From Actinorugispora endophytica (GTDB lineage: Bacteria > Actinomycetota > Actinomycetes > Streptosporangiales > Streptosporangiaceae): a DNA stretch of 35,030 nucleotides. The position numbers were made by a program, and so were the translations under genes. The stretch covers positions 1-35,030 of the forward strand of contig NZ_SNYN01000033.1 of assembly GCF_004363075.1 (NCBI RefSeq). Direction: 5' to 3'. The notes beneath the pieces are model-generated. The model was not told the origin of the DNA. It saw only the letters and a program-made list of their open reading frames with translations, and made no database searches. Below, piece after piece: positions 25,184 to 32,793 of this stretch (positions within the stretch are counted from its first letter, which is position 1; every line of letters begins with the position of its first letter).

Positions 25184-26464
25184 CTAGAAGTCGCCGAACC
25201 CGCCGAAGTCGCCGCCGTCGAATCCGCCGCCGCCGAAGTCGCCGAACCCGTCGCCACCGCCGACGTCGCCGAACCCGGCGTCGCCGGCGCCCATGTCGCC
25301 CATGCCGGCGCCCATCATGCCGGCGCCCATCATGCCGCCGCTCATCATGTTGCCGATCATCATGCCGGTGAACATGCCCATCATCATGTCCCCGCCGAAG
25401 TAGCCGCCCGCGTAGGGGGCGTAGGCCGGACCGGCGTCGTAGTACGGGCGCCGGTGGCCCCCGACCTCGACCATGCGCACGTCGGGGTGCGCGCCGGACA
25501 GGACATCGCTGGAGCAGGCGCGACAGGCCGGGACCGAGCGCTGCGTGCCGCCCATCGGCGCCCACGTGACGTCCTGGACGGACGGGCCGTGCTGCGGGTT
25601 GAAGAAGCAGGGCGCGCGGCGCTCGGGGACCGGGTCGCCCGCCATCCGCGCGCGGGTGGCGGTCATGTAGTACCGGCCGTCCTCCAGCGCGTTGGTGACC
25701 TGCTGGACCTGCTCGGGCCGCTGGATGGTGTCAAGTTCGGTCTTGGCGCGGTCGTAGGAGTCCATCGCGTGGGTGTAGTCGGTGCGGGTGGCCTCGTCCA
25801 CCGTGCCGAGGTCGATCTCCAGGCGGGCGATGTCCTCGCCGAGCCGGACGACGTCCTCGGTGGTCATCTTCCTGATCTCCTCCAGCTCCCGCGCGGCCTT
25901 GGCCTCGCGCTTCTTCTTGGAGCTGCGGAGGAAGAGGCCGCCGCCGACCACCGCGAGGGCGAGCAGGCCCAGCAGCACCATGCCGAAGACGCCGGAGCTG
26001 GCCGCGGCGTCGGCCTGGGACTCGGCCTCGTTGGCGAAGGCCACGGAGGCGTCGGTGACGTTGCCCATCTGCTGGGCGGCGGCCTCGGCCTCCGCCACGT
26101 CGCCGGGGCTCAGGACGGTGGAGTCCGCCGCGGTGGTGTTGCCGACGAAGACCAGGAAGGAACCGTCGCCGACGTCGCTCTGCACGTCGGCCATGAAGGA
26201 ACCGAGCTGGGCCTGGGAGTCGTAGGTGCCGTCGTCGGGGAGCACCACGAAGTAGACCGGGGTGTCGACGTTCTCGGCGGCCTGGCTCATCAGATCCGCG
26301 TCACCGGCGGAGACGTCGGTGGCAGCGGGGTCGACGTAGACGTTGGAGCTGTTCAGCGCGCTGGCGACCTCGCCCGCGCTGGGAGCCGCGTTCGCCGGTG
26401 CGGCAACCATGAGAACTGTGGCCACTGCGGCGAGCAGTGAGGGTGTTACCAATCGGCGCAACAT
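25184..26464 (-). CDS. Paralogue 1: TPM-like membrane protein with C-x3-P-x-H-G/C-x2-C module and Met/Gly-rich tail
   Basis: This 426-residue protein has a signal peptide (1-26, ending A-N-A). The exterior domain at about 37-130 begins N-V-Y-V-D-P and has the strand P-V-Y-F-V-V-L-P. A membrane helix lies at 159-180, then K-K-K-R and a long charged helix (190-285). The cysteine module follows with C286, H292, C314 and C317, then R-R-P-Y-Y-D-A. The tail (360-426) is a run of Met and Gly (M-M-x-G-M-M type) followed by G-F-G-D repeats. Similar proteins exist in Streptomyces as far as I recall, without a known function. GAGAGG seven bases before ATG 26464 fixes the start. It is the last gene of the four, 165 bases after paralogue 2, and may have its own promoter. 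Confidence 0.85.
   Translation of the reverse strand: MLRRLVTPSLLAAVATVLMVAAPANAAPSAGEVASALNSSNVYVDPAATDVSAGDADLMSQAAENVDTPVYFVVLPDDGTYDSQAQLGSFMADVQSDVGDGSFLVFVGNTTAADSTVLSPGDVAEAEAAAQQMGNVTDASVAFANEAESQADAAASSGVFGMVLLGLLALAVVGGGLFLRSSKKKREAKAARELEEIRKMTTEDVVRLGEDIARLEIDLGTVDEATRTDYTHAMDSYDRAKTELDTIQRPEQVQQVTNALEDGRYYMTATRARMAGDPVPERRAPCFFNPQHGPSVQDVTWAPMGGTQRSVPACRACSSDVLSGAHPDVRMVEVGGHRRPYYDAGPAYAPYAGGYFGGDMMMGMFTGMMIGNMMSGGMMGAGMMGAGMGDMGAGDAGFGDVGGGDGFGDFGGGGFDGGDFGGFGDF
25290..25400 (-). repeat. Low-complexity coding repeat (Met/Gly-rich tail of paralogue 1)
   Basis: A 15-base unit (GCCGGCGCCCATCAT on the plus strand) occurs twice in tandem at 25304-25333, and CATCAT occurs repeatedly to 25390. 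It encodes G-A-G-M-M-type repeats. The repeated DNA may change length by slippage, but the frame stays open here. Confidence 0.6.
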
Positions 26465-26629
26465 GATCGTTCCTCTCGCCTCCTTCACACCCCTGTGACG
26501 AATGGGAGGGAGGCTTTGGTTCCCTGAAGGGCCCGGTGTGACTTCCACGCCTTTTTGCAGCCTATCCGCGCTCCTCCCCGAGAGGGGAGTGGGCGGAGGC
26601 GACTCACCGGACCGTCGACAGCGGCCCCC

Positions 26630-27880
26630 TCAGTGGACCGGGTCCCCGCGCAGCACCCGCTGGACCAGGTCGTCGCGGAGGGTGCCGTAGCCGGTGGCCG
26701 CCCACACGCTGTCCTCGTGGGGGACGTCGTAGTACGCGACGCGTCGGCCGTCGACGAGGACGGGCAGCACCTCGGGCTCCCGGTGTCGCCTCAGGTCGTC
26801 GGCGCACTTGGAGCAGGCCCACACGGAGGCCTTGCGCCGCGAGCCGAGCCCGCGCCAGGACACCCTGGAGGTTCGAGTCCCGTGCAGCGGGTCGAAGAAG
26901 CAGTGCCGCGGGGGAGGGCCGGGCCGGCGGCGCGAGCTGGCCCGGTCCAGGGCGTCGTCGGCGAGGTCGAGCAGCACCAGGACCCCCGCGAGGCCGGGCA
27001 GGCCGGCGGTCGCGTCGAGGACCTTGCCCGCGGCCAGGTGCGCGTCCAGGGCCTGCTGGACGGCGCTCCGGACAGCGGGGGAGGAGCCGGTGAGGGAGAA
27101 GTCCGACAGCCGCTCGCCGGTCTCGGTGAGGCGGGTCCCGAGCCGCTCGCGCAGCGCGTCGAGGCCCGCCGCGTCGATGGAGTCGAAGACGCCGTGCGCG
27201 GGCGGGGGAGGCGGTGCGCCGAGGCGGCGGGCGCGCAGCCCCGTGAAAGCCAGGACGGCGAGCGCGGCCGCGACGGCCAGCCCGGCCCCGGCCCACGGGA
27301 GCGGTACGCCTCTCGTCCACGGGTACCCGTAGGGGTAGGGCTCGCGCTCGGAGTCGATCCGCTGGTACTCGGCCTCGGCGGTGCCGTCGCCGATCAGCTC
27401 GACCGCGCGTTCGAGCTGCCGGGAAAGGGGCGCGTCGTCCAGGTCGGGGTCGGAGCTGACCGCGAGCGCCGCGTAATGGGCGGCGGAGCCGGGGTCCCGG
27501 GACTCGCCGTACAGGCGCAGGCCTCTGCCGCCCAGCGCCAGGTAGGAGCCGTCGCCGTCCATGCGGTCGCGCACCGCGCCCACGAGCTGCTCGGGCTCGC
27601 CGTTCCAGGTGTCGCCCTGGACGAGCGGCACGACGACGACGTAGACGGGTTGGCCGGTCGAGGCGATCCGCTCCTCCAGCGCGGCCTGCTCGGTCTCGCT
27701 CAACAGGGAGCGCAGGGACGGGTCGACGTACACGGGGCGCTGCCGGAGTTCGGCGGCGACGGCGGAGGCGGGGCTGGTGGAGGCGGGGGAGGGGGCGGGA
27801 TCGGCGTGCGCGGCCGGAGCCGCGAGCAGCGGCCACAGCAGGGCGGCCAGGAGCACGGCCAGGATGCGGTCAGTGGACAT
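26630..27880 (-). CDS. Paralogue 2: TPM-like membrane protein with C-x3-P-x-H-G/C-x2-C module
   Basis: This 416-residue protein has a signal peptide (about 1-26, A-H-A). The exterior domain shows R-P-V-Y-V-D-P-S (48-55) and Q-P-V-Y-V-V-V-V-P (77-85), followed by G-D-G-S-Y-L-A-L-G. A membrane helix lies at about 195-215, then a Pro-rich linker and a helical region. The cysteine module has C327, H333, C356 and C359, followed by G-R-R-V-A-Y-Y-D. The end Y-G-T-L-R-D-D-L-V-Q-R-V-L (398-410) matches paralogue 3 in spacing. The ATG has GAGGA six bases upstream and overlaps the stop of paralogue 3 by 11 bases, so the two are coupled. Function unknown. Confidence 0.85.
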   Translation of the reverse strand: MSTDRILAVLLAALLWPLLAAPAAHADPAPSPASTSPASAVAAELRQRPVYVDPSLRSLLSETEQAALEERIASTGQPVYVVVVPLVQGDTWNGEPEQLVGAVRDRMDGDGSYLALGGRGLRLYGESRDPGSAAHYAALAVSSDPDLDDAPLSRQLERAVELIGDGTAEAEYQRIDSEREPYPYGYPWTRGVPLPWAGAGLAVAAALAVLAFTGLRARRLGAPPPPPAHGVFDSIDAAGLDALRERLGTRLTETGERLSDFSLTGSSPAVRSAVQQALDAHLAAGKVLDATAGLPGLAGVLVLLDLADDALDRASSRRRPGPPPRHCFFDPLHGTRTSRVSWRGLGSRRKASVWACSKCADDLRRHREPEVLPVLVDGRRVAYYDVPHEDSVWAATGYGTLRDDLVQRVLRGDPVH

Positions 27881-29159
27881 CGAGTTCCTCGAGTACTCGT
27901 CGGGCCAGGTCGGATCCGGTGTAGCCGTACCGGCTCCCGGTCCACAGGCTCGCGTTCCGGTGGTGTTGGCCTCCGTCGAGGCGCAGTACGCGGGGCGGCT
28001 TGGGCCGCGTGGCGCACAGGCCGCAGACCGGTTCGAACGACGCGCGGCCGGGCAGGCGCGCCTGCTTCCCGGCCGTGGTGGGGGCGCCGTGCAGCGGGTT
28101 GGCCATGCACGCGCCCCGGACGGGTGCCCCGTTGTCGGAGGCCAGAGCGGAGCGCCCTTGGCGGGCCACGACGATCGCGCCGACGAGGTCCTGCGCCGGG
28201 GGGGCGTCGGAGGACGCGATCAGGGAGGCCGCGTCGAAGGAGCGCGCCGCCGCGTCCCGGCCCGGATGCCCGGAACCCGCCTTCAGGTCGTGCGAGAGGC
28301 GGCGCAGTTCGGCGTTCAGGGTCTGGCCCAGCCACCGGGCGCTCGGGGCGTAGGGCGCGCGGCGCGCCCTGACGGCCTTGGGCAGGTCGCGGTCCCACGC
28401 GCGGTACACACGGCGCCGTCCGGCCTCCGCCGAGGCGGAGCGCAGGCCCATCCCGGCAAGGAGCGCCGTGCCGTACAGCATCGCGCCGACGGCCGGCCCG
28501 ATGATGAGCAGGCCGGGCCAGAAGTCGCCGCTGAACGGGTGGGGGAGAAGGGACGCCTCCTCCTCTTCCTCCTCCGCGCGGTCCTCGAACTCCCACTCGA
28601 CCGCGGAGGGGGTGGGGCTGGAGGTGGGGGCGGGCGCGGCGGTGCGCACCGAGTCCAGGAGCGTCAGGAGCCGGTCCACGTCCTCGTGCTCCTCCGAGTG
28701 GGAGACCAGGTCGTGGGGGTCGACGGGGACGTCGATGACAGCGGTGTCGAGGAGGTACCGGTCCTCGGGCAGCCCGATGGTGTTCACGGTGACGTAGACG
28801 CCGCCCTCGCCGCCCATGGCGTGGTTGACGGCGTGCATCAGGACCTCGCTGTCGCCGCCGGACTCGTCGTAGGGGAACGAGGGGACGACGAGCACGCGGA
28901 CGGGCACGGACTGGTCCGCCAGGGCGCGGCCGATCGCCGCGACCTCCCCCTGGCCCAGCAGGCCGGTGGCGGAGGGGTCGACGAACAGCGGGTCCTCGCG
29001 CAGCCCCGCCGCGATCCGCTCGACGCGCTCGGTGTCGCGCACGTAGGGCGGTTCCGGGAGGAGTTCGACGGCCGCGGCGGGGGCCGGGAGGGCCAGAAGG
29101 ACGGCGGCGCAGGCGGTGGCGCAGGTGGTGGCGCGGGCCGCCGCGGGCAGAAGCCTCAT
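27870..29159 (-). CDS. Paralogue 3: TPM-like membrane protein with C-x3-P-x-H-G/C-x2-C module
   Basis: This 429-residue protein has a signal peptide (about 1-30). The exterior domain shows D-P-L-F-V-D-P-S (57-64), V-P-V-R-V-L-V-V-P (85-93) and G-G-V-Y-V-T-V. An acidic linker (seven Glu in a row, broken only by Ala, near 195-202) precedes a membrane helix at about 214-238 and an Arg-rich cytoplasmic region. The cysteine module is C351, H357, C379 and C382. It lacks the Y-Y-D element of its relatives but ends D-L-A-R-R-V-L-E-E-L-D-V-H, like paralogue 2. ATG 29159 has GGAGGGAG upstream and overlaps the stop of paralogue 4 as ATGA. The frame is open upstream but outside the signal peptide. Confidence 0.85.
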   Translation of the reverse strand: MRLLPAAARATTCATACAAVLLALPAPAAAVELLPEPPYVRDTERVERIAAGLREDPLFVDPSATGLLGQGEVAAIGRALADQSVPVRVLVVPSFPYDESGGDSEVLMHAVNHAMGGEGGVYVTVNTIGLPEDRYLLDTAVIDVPVDPHDLVSHSEEHEDVDRLLTLLDSVRTAAPAPTSSPTPSAVEWEFEDRAEEEEEEASLLPHPFSGDFWPGLLIIGPAVGAMLYGTALLAGMGLRSASAEAGRRRVYRAWDRDLPKAVRARRAPYAPSARWLGQTLNAELRRLSHDLKAGSGHPGRDAAARSFDAASLIASSDAPPAQDLVGAIVVARQGRSALASDNGAPVRGACMANPLHGAPTTAGKQARLPGRASFEPVCGLCATRPKPPRVLRLDGGQHHRNASLWTGSRYGYTGSDLARRVLEELDVH

Positions 29160-29899
29160 CGGATGCTCCCTCCCCGGTTCGCCGCCGCGCGGCTCCGGCG
29201 CCGCCCGGGTCGCAACCTCAACCACAGCCAGGCGAACACCACCGCGGCGCCCAGTGAGGTCCCCGTCAGGAACTCCTGGTTGGCCCGCCCGGCCGACGTG
29301 TCGGAGTCCAGGTCGTCGAGCAGTCCTTGGAAGGGGTTTCCGAGACTGAACGGGGCGGGTTCGTAGCGGGCGCTGTCACTGGCGTCCCGCATCCGCGCCT
29401 CGGTCTCTCCCGACAGGGCGGTGTCCACGATCCGGTCGACCACGACGGTCACCGGGGTGTCGTACTCCAGCGCGAACAGGGCTTCGAGGGCCGCGTCCTC
29501 GATGGGGAGGTCCGTCCCGTAGGCGGCCGCCTCCGAGGTGGCTCCACTGTGCTCCAGGAGCAGGTACACCCCGTCCTCGCCGAGCCGGTCGTGCACCGCG
29601 GCGAGGAAGCCCCCGTCGAGCAAGTCGCCGCCCGCGCTCCGGGGCAGCACGGCCACGTAGGCGGGGACGCCCAGGCGGGCCACCGAGGCGCGGACGTGCT
29701 CGCGGGCCGCGTCCAGGTCCAGTTCGCCCGCGTAGTGGTCGCTGACGTACACGGGATCCTCGGCCAGACGGCCGGCGACGTACGCGGCGTAGCTCTCGGG
29801 ACGCTCCTGCGCCTGCGCGGCGGTGCTTCCGAGAAGCGGAAGGGCCAGGACGGAGGCCGCGCACACGGCCAGGATCCGCAAGAAGGGCATGCGGCTCAT
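29156..29899 (-). CDS. Paralogue 4: TPM-like membrane protein without the cysteine module
   Basis: This 247-residue protein is the first gene of the minus-strand run. It has a signal peptide (about 1-30, A-Q-A). The exterior domain shows D-P-V-Y-V-S-D-H-Y (48-56), V-P-A-Y-V-A-V-L-P (78-86) and G-E-D-G-V-Y-L-L-L (107-115), aligned with the other three. It has one membrane helix near the end (about 211-229) and a short Arg-rich tail. It therefore keeps the exterior half of the family but has no cytoplasmic module. The start is uncertain: ATG 29899 (used) or ATG 29890, neither with a clear ribosome binding site; a leaderless transcript is possible. Its stop overlaps paralogue 3. Confidence 0.82.
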   Translation of the reverse strand: MSRMPFLRILAVCAASVLALPLLGSTAAQAQERPESYAAYVAGRLAEDPVYVSDHYAGELDLDAAREHVRASVARLGVPAYVAVLPRSAGGDLLDGGFLAAVHDRLGEDGVYLLLEHSGATSEAAAYGTDLPIEDAALEALFALEYDTPVTVVVDRIVDTALSGETEARMRDASDSARYEPAPFSLGNPFQGLLDDLDSDTSAGRANQEFLTGTSLGAAVVFAWLWLRLRPGRRRSRAAANRGGSIR

Positions 29900-29984
29900 A
29901 TTAGGCACGCGGCCTGGTGCTTCTCGACGGGGCCCGCTGTCCGGCGGCGCGCCGGCGTTCTCACGGGGACTCGGCCCGAGATGG

Positions 29985-30035
29985 GGACACACTGTTATTT
30001 AAGTGATTTTCTTCATTATTCCACCCTGATCTGGC
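29985..30035. promoter_or_regulatory. AT-rich divergent promoter region
   Basis: The 183-base gap between the two divergent membrane-protein operons contains one clear AT-rich patch, with CTGTTATTTAAGTGATTTTC at about 29992-30011 and CTTCATTATTCC after it. Its composition is unlike the rest of the window. It very likely holds the promoters of one or both operons; I cannot place -10 and -35 boxes with certainty. Confidence 0.5.
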
Positions 30036-30082
30036 ACTGTTTGTTCGAAGTCTCGTCGACAGGCGACCGAAAGGACCGGCGG

Positions 30083-30853
30083 ATGCCTCCCATCGGACCT
30101 CTGCTCAACGCGCTGGGGCTCTCCGGTGGTGTGGTCGCCGCGGGGTTCGCCATCGCGATCGCGTGCGCGGTGACCGTCGCGGGGTGGAACATCCGCGTCA
30201 AGCGGGAGAGCAGGATCCAGAGGGAGTTCTACGAGACGGGCGTGCTCGCTCCCGAGAGGGAGCGCCTGCGTCCCTGGAAGACGCGGCCCAGGACCTCGGT
30301 GCCGGGCCTGGAAGGGCCGGTCCCGGTGCCGTACACACTCGAGGACCTCAAGGCCGAGAGGCTGTTCGACGACGACTTCGACGCGAGCCGGAGCCGCTTC
30401 GTCCCGACGGTGGTGGCCGACCAGTTCGACAGGCTCGTCGCGGCGGAGGCGGAGCGGATCGAGGGGTTGAACGTCGGCATCCAGGAGGTCAAGGCCGGGA
30501 TACAGGGACTGGAGGACGTCAAGGCGGTCCTGGAGGAGGAGAGCCGGCCGTTCGTCGAGAACGTGGCGCGGGCGAAGAACCTCTCCGAGAAGGCCGCCGC
30601 CAACCAGATGAGGATCCGGGGCACCGAGAACGAGCTCAGGGTGATGGGAACGGCGTTCGAGCGGGTCGTCGAGGACGACCCCTGGTCGAAGACACTCCTC
30701 GACGAGGTGAGGAAGAGGAGCGCCGAGAACCCCGCTCCGGGGGAGGAGGGGTGGCTGGCGGCCGCGGTGGAGAGGATCTCGAGGAGCCGTCCGGGAAGGC
30801 GGGTCCGTACGGGGGAGCGGGGGCCCGGGCAGAGGCCCGGGACGGGGGTGTGA
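30083..30853 (+). CDS. Cassette gene A: membrane-anchored helical protein
   Basis: This 256-residue protein has one N-terminal membrane helix (about 13-34) followed by K-R-E-S-R-I-Q-R-E. The long charged cytoplasmic part is rich in Glu, Lys and Arg and probably helical/coiled-coil from about 105 to 200. The C-terminus is Arg/Gly-rich. AAGGA seven bases before ATG 30083 fixes the start. Many arginines are encoded by AGG, which the housekeeping genes of this window rarely use. I know no family for it. It is the first of four genes spaced 30-36 bases apart and faces the paralogue operon across the AT-rich promoter region. Confidence 0.75.
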   Translation: MPPIGPLLNALGLSGGVVAAGFAIAIACAVTVAGWNIRVKRESRIQREFYETGVLAPERERLRPWKTRPRTSVPGLEGPVPVPYTLEDLKAERLFDDDFDASRSRFVPTVVADQFDRLVAAEAERIEGLNVGIQEVKAGIQGLEDVKAVLEEESRPFVENVARAKNLSEKAAANQMRIRGTENELRVMGTAFERVVEDDPWSKTLLDEVRKRSAENPAPGEEGWLAAAVERISRSRPGRRVRTGERGPGQRPGTGV

Positions 30854-30886
30854 GAGCGGTGGTTCCGAGAACGTCCCCGGTTAGGG

Positions 30887-31309
30887 GTGGTTGACATCTA
30901 CTGGGTGGCTCTCCTGGTCACCGTCGTGTCCGCTCTGCACCTGGTCCTCCGGGTCCTCTCCTTCCGGGCGGGGGTCTACTGGGACGAGGGCGGGCCGGGT
31001 GCCGGTTCGCCGATCGCCGCGTCCAGGGCGGTCTCGGACGCCGGTGGCGAGATCGCCAGGGCGCTGATCGGAGCCGAGGACGAGGAGTCGCGGCTCCGGA
31101 CCGGACGCGGGCGCGGGCGTGCCGACGGGGTCGGCCTGCCCCGGTTGGCGGCCGCGCGGGCCGGGATCTCCCGCGTCTCCCCCGGTGGCCGAGGGGCCCA
31201 CGCGCCGGGAGAAGGCGGAGGTCTTCGGAGGTTCTCGCGCCTCGTCCCGGACCTGCTGGTCCTCGTGTGCCTTCTCGTGGGGCTCGTGCTGCTCGGTGGA
31301 ACGGGCTGA
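30887..31309 (+). CDS. Cassette gene B: small two-helix membrane protein
   Basis: This 140-residue protein has hydrophobic segments at both ends (about residues 5-25 and 118-137) and a roughly 90-residue Arg/Gly/Ala-rich loop between them, probably cytoplasmic. The start at GTG 30887 has only a weak ribosome binding site (TTAGGGG just before it). It lies 33 bases after gene A and 30 before gene C. No recognisable domain. The two-ended hydrophobic layout recurs in gene D. Confidence 0.6.
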   Translation: MVDIYWVALLVTVVSALHLVLRVLSFRAGVYWDEGGPGAGSPIAASRAVSDAGGEIARALIGAEDEESRLRTGRGRGRADGVGLPRLAAARAGISRVSPGGRGAHAPGEGGGLRRFSRLVPDLLVLVCLLVGLVLLGGTG

Positions 31310-31339
31310 AGCCGTTCCCGATGAGGTCTGGAGATCCTC

Positions 31340-32221
31340 TTGGACGCTGTCATCGCCGTTCTGTCGAATCTGGCGGGCTGGAACTCCGTCGTCTTCGCCA
31401 GCGTGGTCGGGATCTCCGGAGTCCTGACCTGGTACCAGGTCAAGAAGCTGAACCAGGAGCGCGGGGAGGAGGCGGCGAAGCTCGACTACGAGGCGCAGAA
31501 GAGCTCGGCGGGTGTTCTCGGGAACCGGAGGGACGCCTCCTACTGGCTGACGGGAAGACCGGGTGCCAGAGAACTGGAGTTCCGCAACCAGAAGACGAAG
31601 CTCGAATCCGATCTGCGGAACCTGCAAGGCGAGATCGAGGGCTTCTACGAGGAGCAGAAGCTGGCGCTGGAGGGCGCCAGGCCCCTTCTGTACAGGACCG
31701 GGGCGGGGATCAGCGACTCCGAGGCCTATCTGAGCCTGGTGCAGCTGCAGTTGAGCAACCTGGAGGAGACCAGGCAGGTGCTCGGCGCGGTCGGGAGACT
31801 CGACGAGTCGGGGAGGCTGGCCGTCGACGAGGGGCTCGGCCCGATCGCGGCCGACAAGGCGCGCCACATCCTCGGAAGGGTCGACGAGGTCGTCGCGAGC
31901 TCCTTCTTCGAGAACCAGCGGGCGATCATCGCCGAGTTGAAGGCGGAGTACGACTCGGTGCGCGCCGAGACGGAGAGGCTGGCGCGGGTCGTCGAGGAGA
32001 AGCTCCGGGAACAGCAGGGCCGGGGGACCCCCCAGCGGGGAGAAGGGGAGAGCCGGTCGGTCGTCCCGGCCGCGGGGGCGGCGCCGGGAAGCGGGTCCCT
32101 GGACTTCCCCGGGCAGCTGCCGCTGCCGCTCGGGACTCCCGAGAGGCCCCGGAGGGCTACGGGGAGCAGACCGGAGCGGTCCCGGCAGCAGCAGGGGACG
32201 AGACGTGGACCCCAGCAGTAG
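31340..32221 (+). CDS. Cassette gene C: membrane-anchored coiled-coil protein
   Basis: This 293-residue protein starts at TTG 31340, with GGAGA about six bases upstream. A membrane helix lies at about 15-32, then Y-Q-V-K-K-L-N-Q-E-R and a region of strongly charged heptad-like sequence to about 235, including K-L-E-S-D-L-R-N-L-Q-G-E-I-E and A-E-L-K-A-E-Y-D-S-V. The last 60 residues are Gly/Pro/Arg/Gln-rich and look disordered. AGG arginine codons are again common. No family recognised. Together with gene A it could form a membrane-tethered coiled-coil scaffold. Confidence 0.75.
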   Translation: MDAVIAVLSNLAGWNSVVFASVVGISGVLTWYQVKKLNQERGEEAAKLDYEAQKSSAGVLGNRRDASYWLTGRPGARELEFRNQKTKLESDLRNLQGEIEGFYEEQKLALEGARPLLYRTGAGISDSEAYLSLVQLQLSNLEETRQVLGAVGRLDESGRLAVDEGLGPIAADKARHILGRVDEVVASSFFENQRAIIAELKAEYDSVRAETERLARVVEEKLREQQGRGTPQRGEGESRSVVPAAGAAPGSGSLDFPGQLPLPLGTPERPRRATGSRPERSRQQQGTRRGPQQ

Positions 32222-32257
32222 GGCGTCGCTTTTCTCGACGACAGAGGAGAAACCGGC

Positions 32258-32680
32258 ATGTGGGTGATCGTCTTCGCGGTGGTCCTGCTCGGTTCGGCGT
32301 GGACCGTGCTCCGGGCCTGGGACGGGTTGACGCAGGTGACCGAGACCGGTGTCCGGCGCGCCGCGCGCAACCGCGTCGACCTGCGGGAGTCGTCCGCGCT
32401 CATCGACCTCCTGGAGCGGAAGGAGGGGCTGCTCGCGGAGGGCTTCGCGGCCGCGGAGCGGGGGGACGCGGCCGCGCGCGAGCGGGTCCTGGCCGCCCTG
32501 GACGGTGTGAACGGGGACATCGCCCGGCTGGAGGAGGAGCGGCCCGCGCTCCTGGCCGGGGAGGAGGCCCGGGAGCGCGGGCTGGCGGCCCTGCTGCGCG
32601 CGGCCGAACTGGGCTTCGGCGTCCTCGGCGCGGCCGGGGCCGGCTACGCCCTGTGGCTCTTCGCGGTCTCGGTCCTCTAG
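32258..32680 (+). CDS. Cassette gene D: small membrane protein with central coiled coil
   Basis: This 140-residue protein has a membrane helix at the N-terminus (about 2-20). An Arg/Glu/Ala-rich helical middle follows (about 30-112, with L-I-D-L-L-E-R-K-E-G-L-L and N-G-D-I-A-R-L-E-E-E-R), and a second membrane helix closes the protein (about 117-138). AGAGGAG eight bases before ATG 32258 supports the start. It is the last gene of the four-gene set, 36 bases after gene C, and is followed by the 34-bp inverted repeat. No family recognised. Confidence 0.75.
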   Translation: MWVIVFAVVLLGSAWTVLRAWDGLTQVTETGVRRAARNRVDLRESSALIDLLERKEGLLAEGFAAAERGDAAARERVLAALDGVNGDIARLEEERPALLAGEEARERGLAALLRAAELGFGVLGAAGAGYALWLFAVSVL

Positions 32681-32705
32681 CGCCCCACGTCTGAGGTTCG
32701 CGGTG

Positions 32706-32781
32706 GTTTCCCGCTGATCTTGACCTTTTCGGGGTCTCAGAATCGGTTGAGACCCCGAAAAGGCCAAGATCAGCGGGAAAC
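32706..32781. repeat. 34-bp near-perfect inverted repeat
   Basis: Arms 32706-32739 and 32748-32781 are reverse complements except for one A/C mismatch, with an 8-base loop. The arms have far lower GC content than a usual actinobacterial terminator and include CTTTTCGGGGTCTCA. It lies between convergent genes (cassette gene D and the symporter) and may end both, but the length and composition also fit a small mobile repeat of the MITE or REP type. No target duplication is evident. Confidence 0.85.
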
Positions 32782-32793
32782 GGTTCGGGGACC

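Noticed and set aside
25290-25400. Short repeats as a possible CRISPR array
   Set aside because: The units are in-frame codon repeats without unique spacers and lie inside a coding sequence.
26555-28372. A 605-codon plus-strand open frame opposite paralogues 2 and 3
   Set aside because: It is antisense to two proteins with signal peptides, membrane helices and shared motifs; its own translation has the Gly/Arg/Val bias of a shadow frame.
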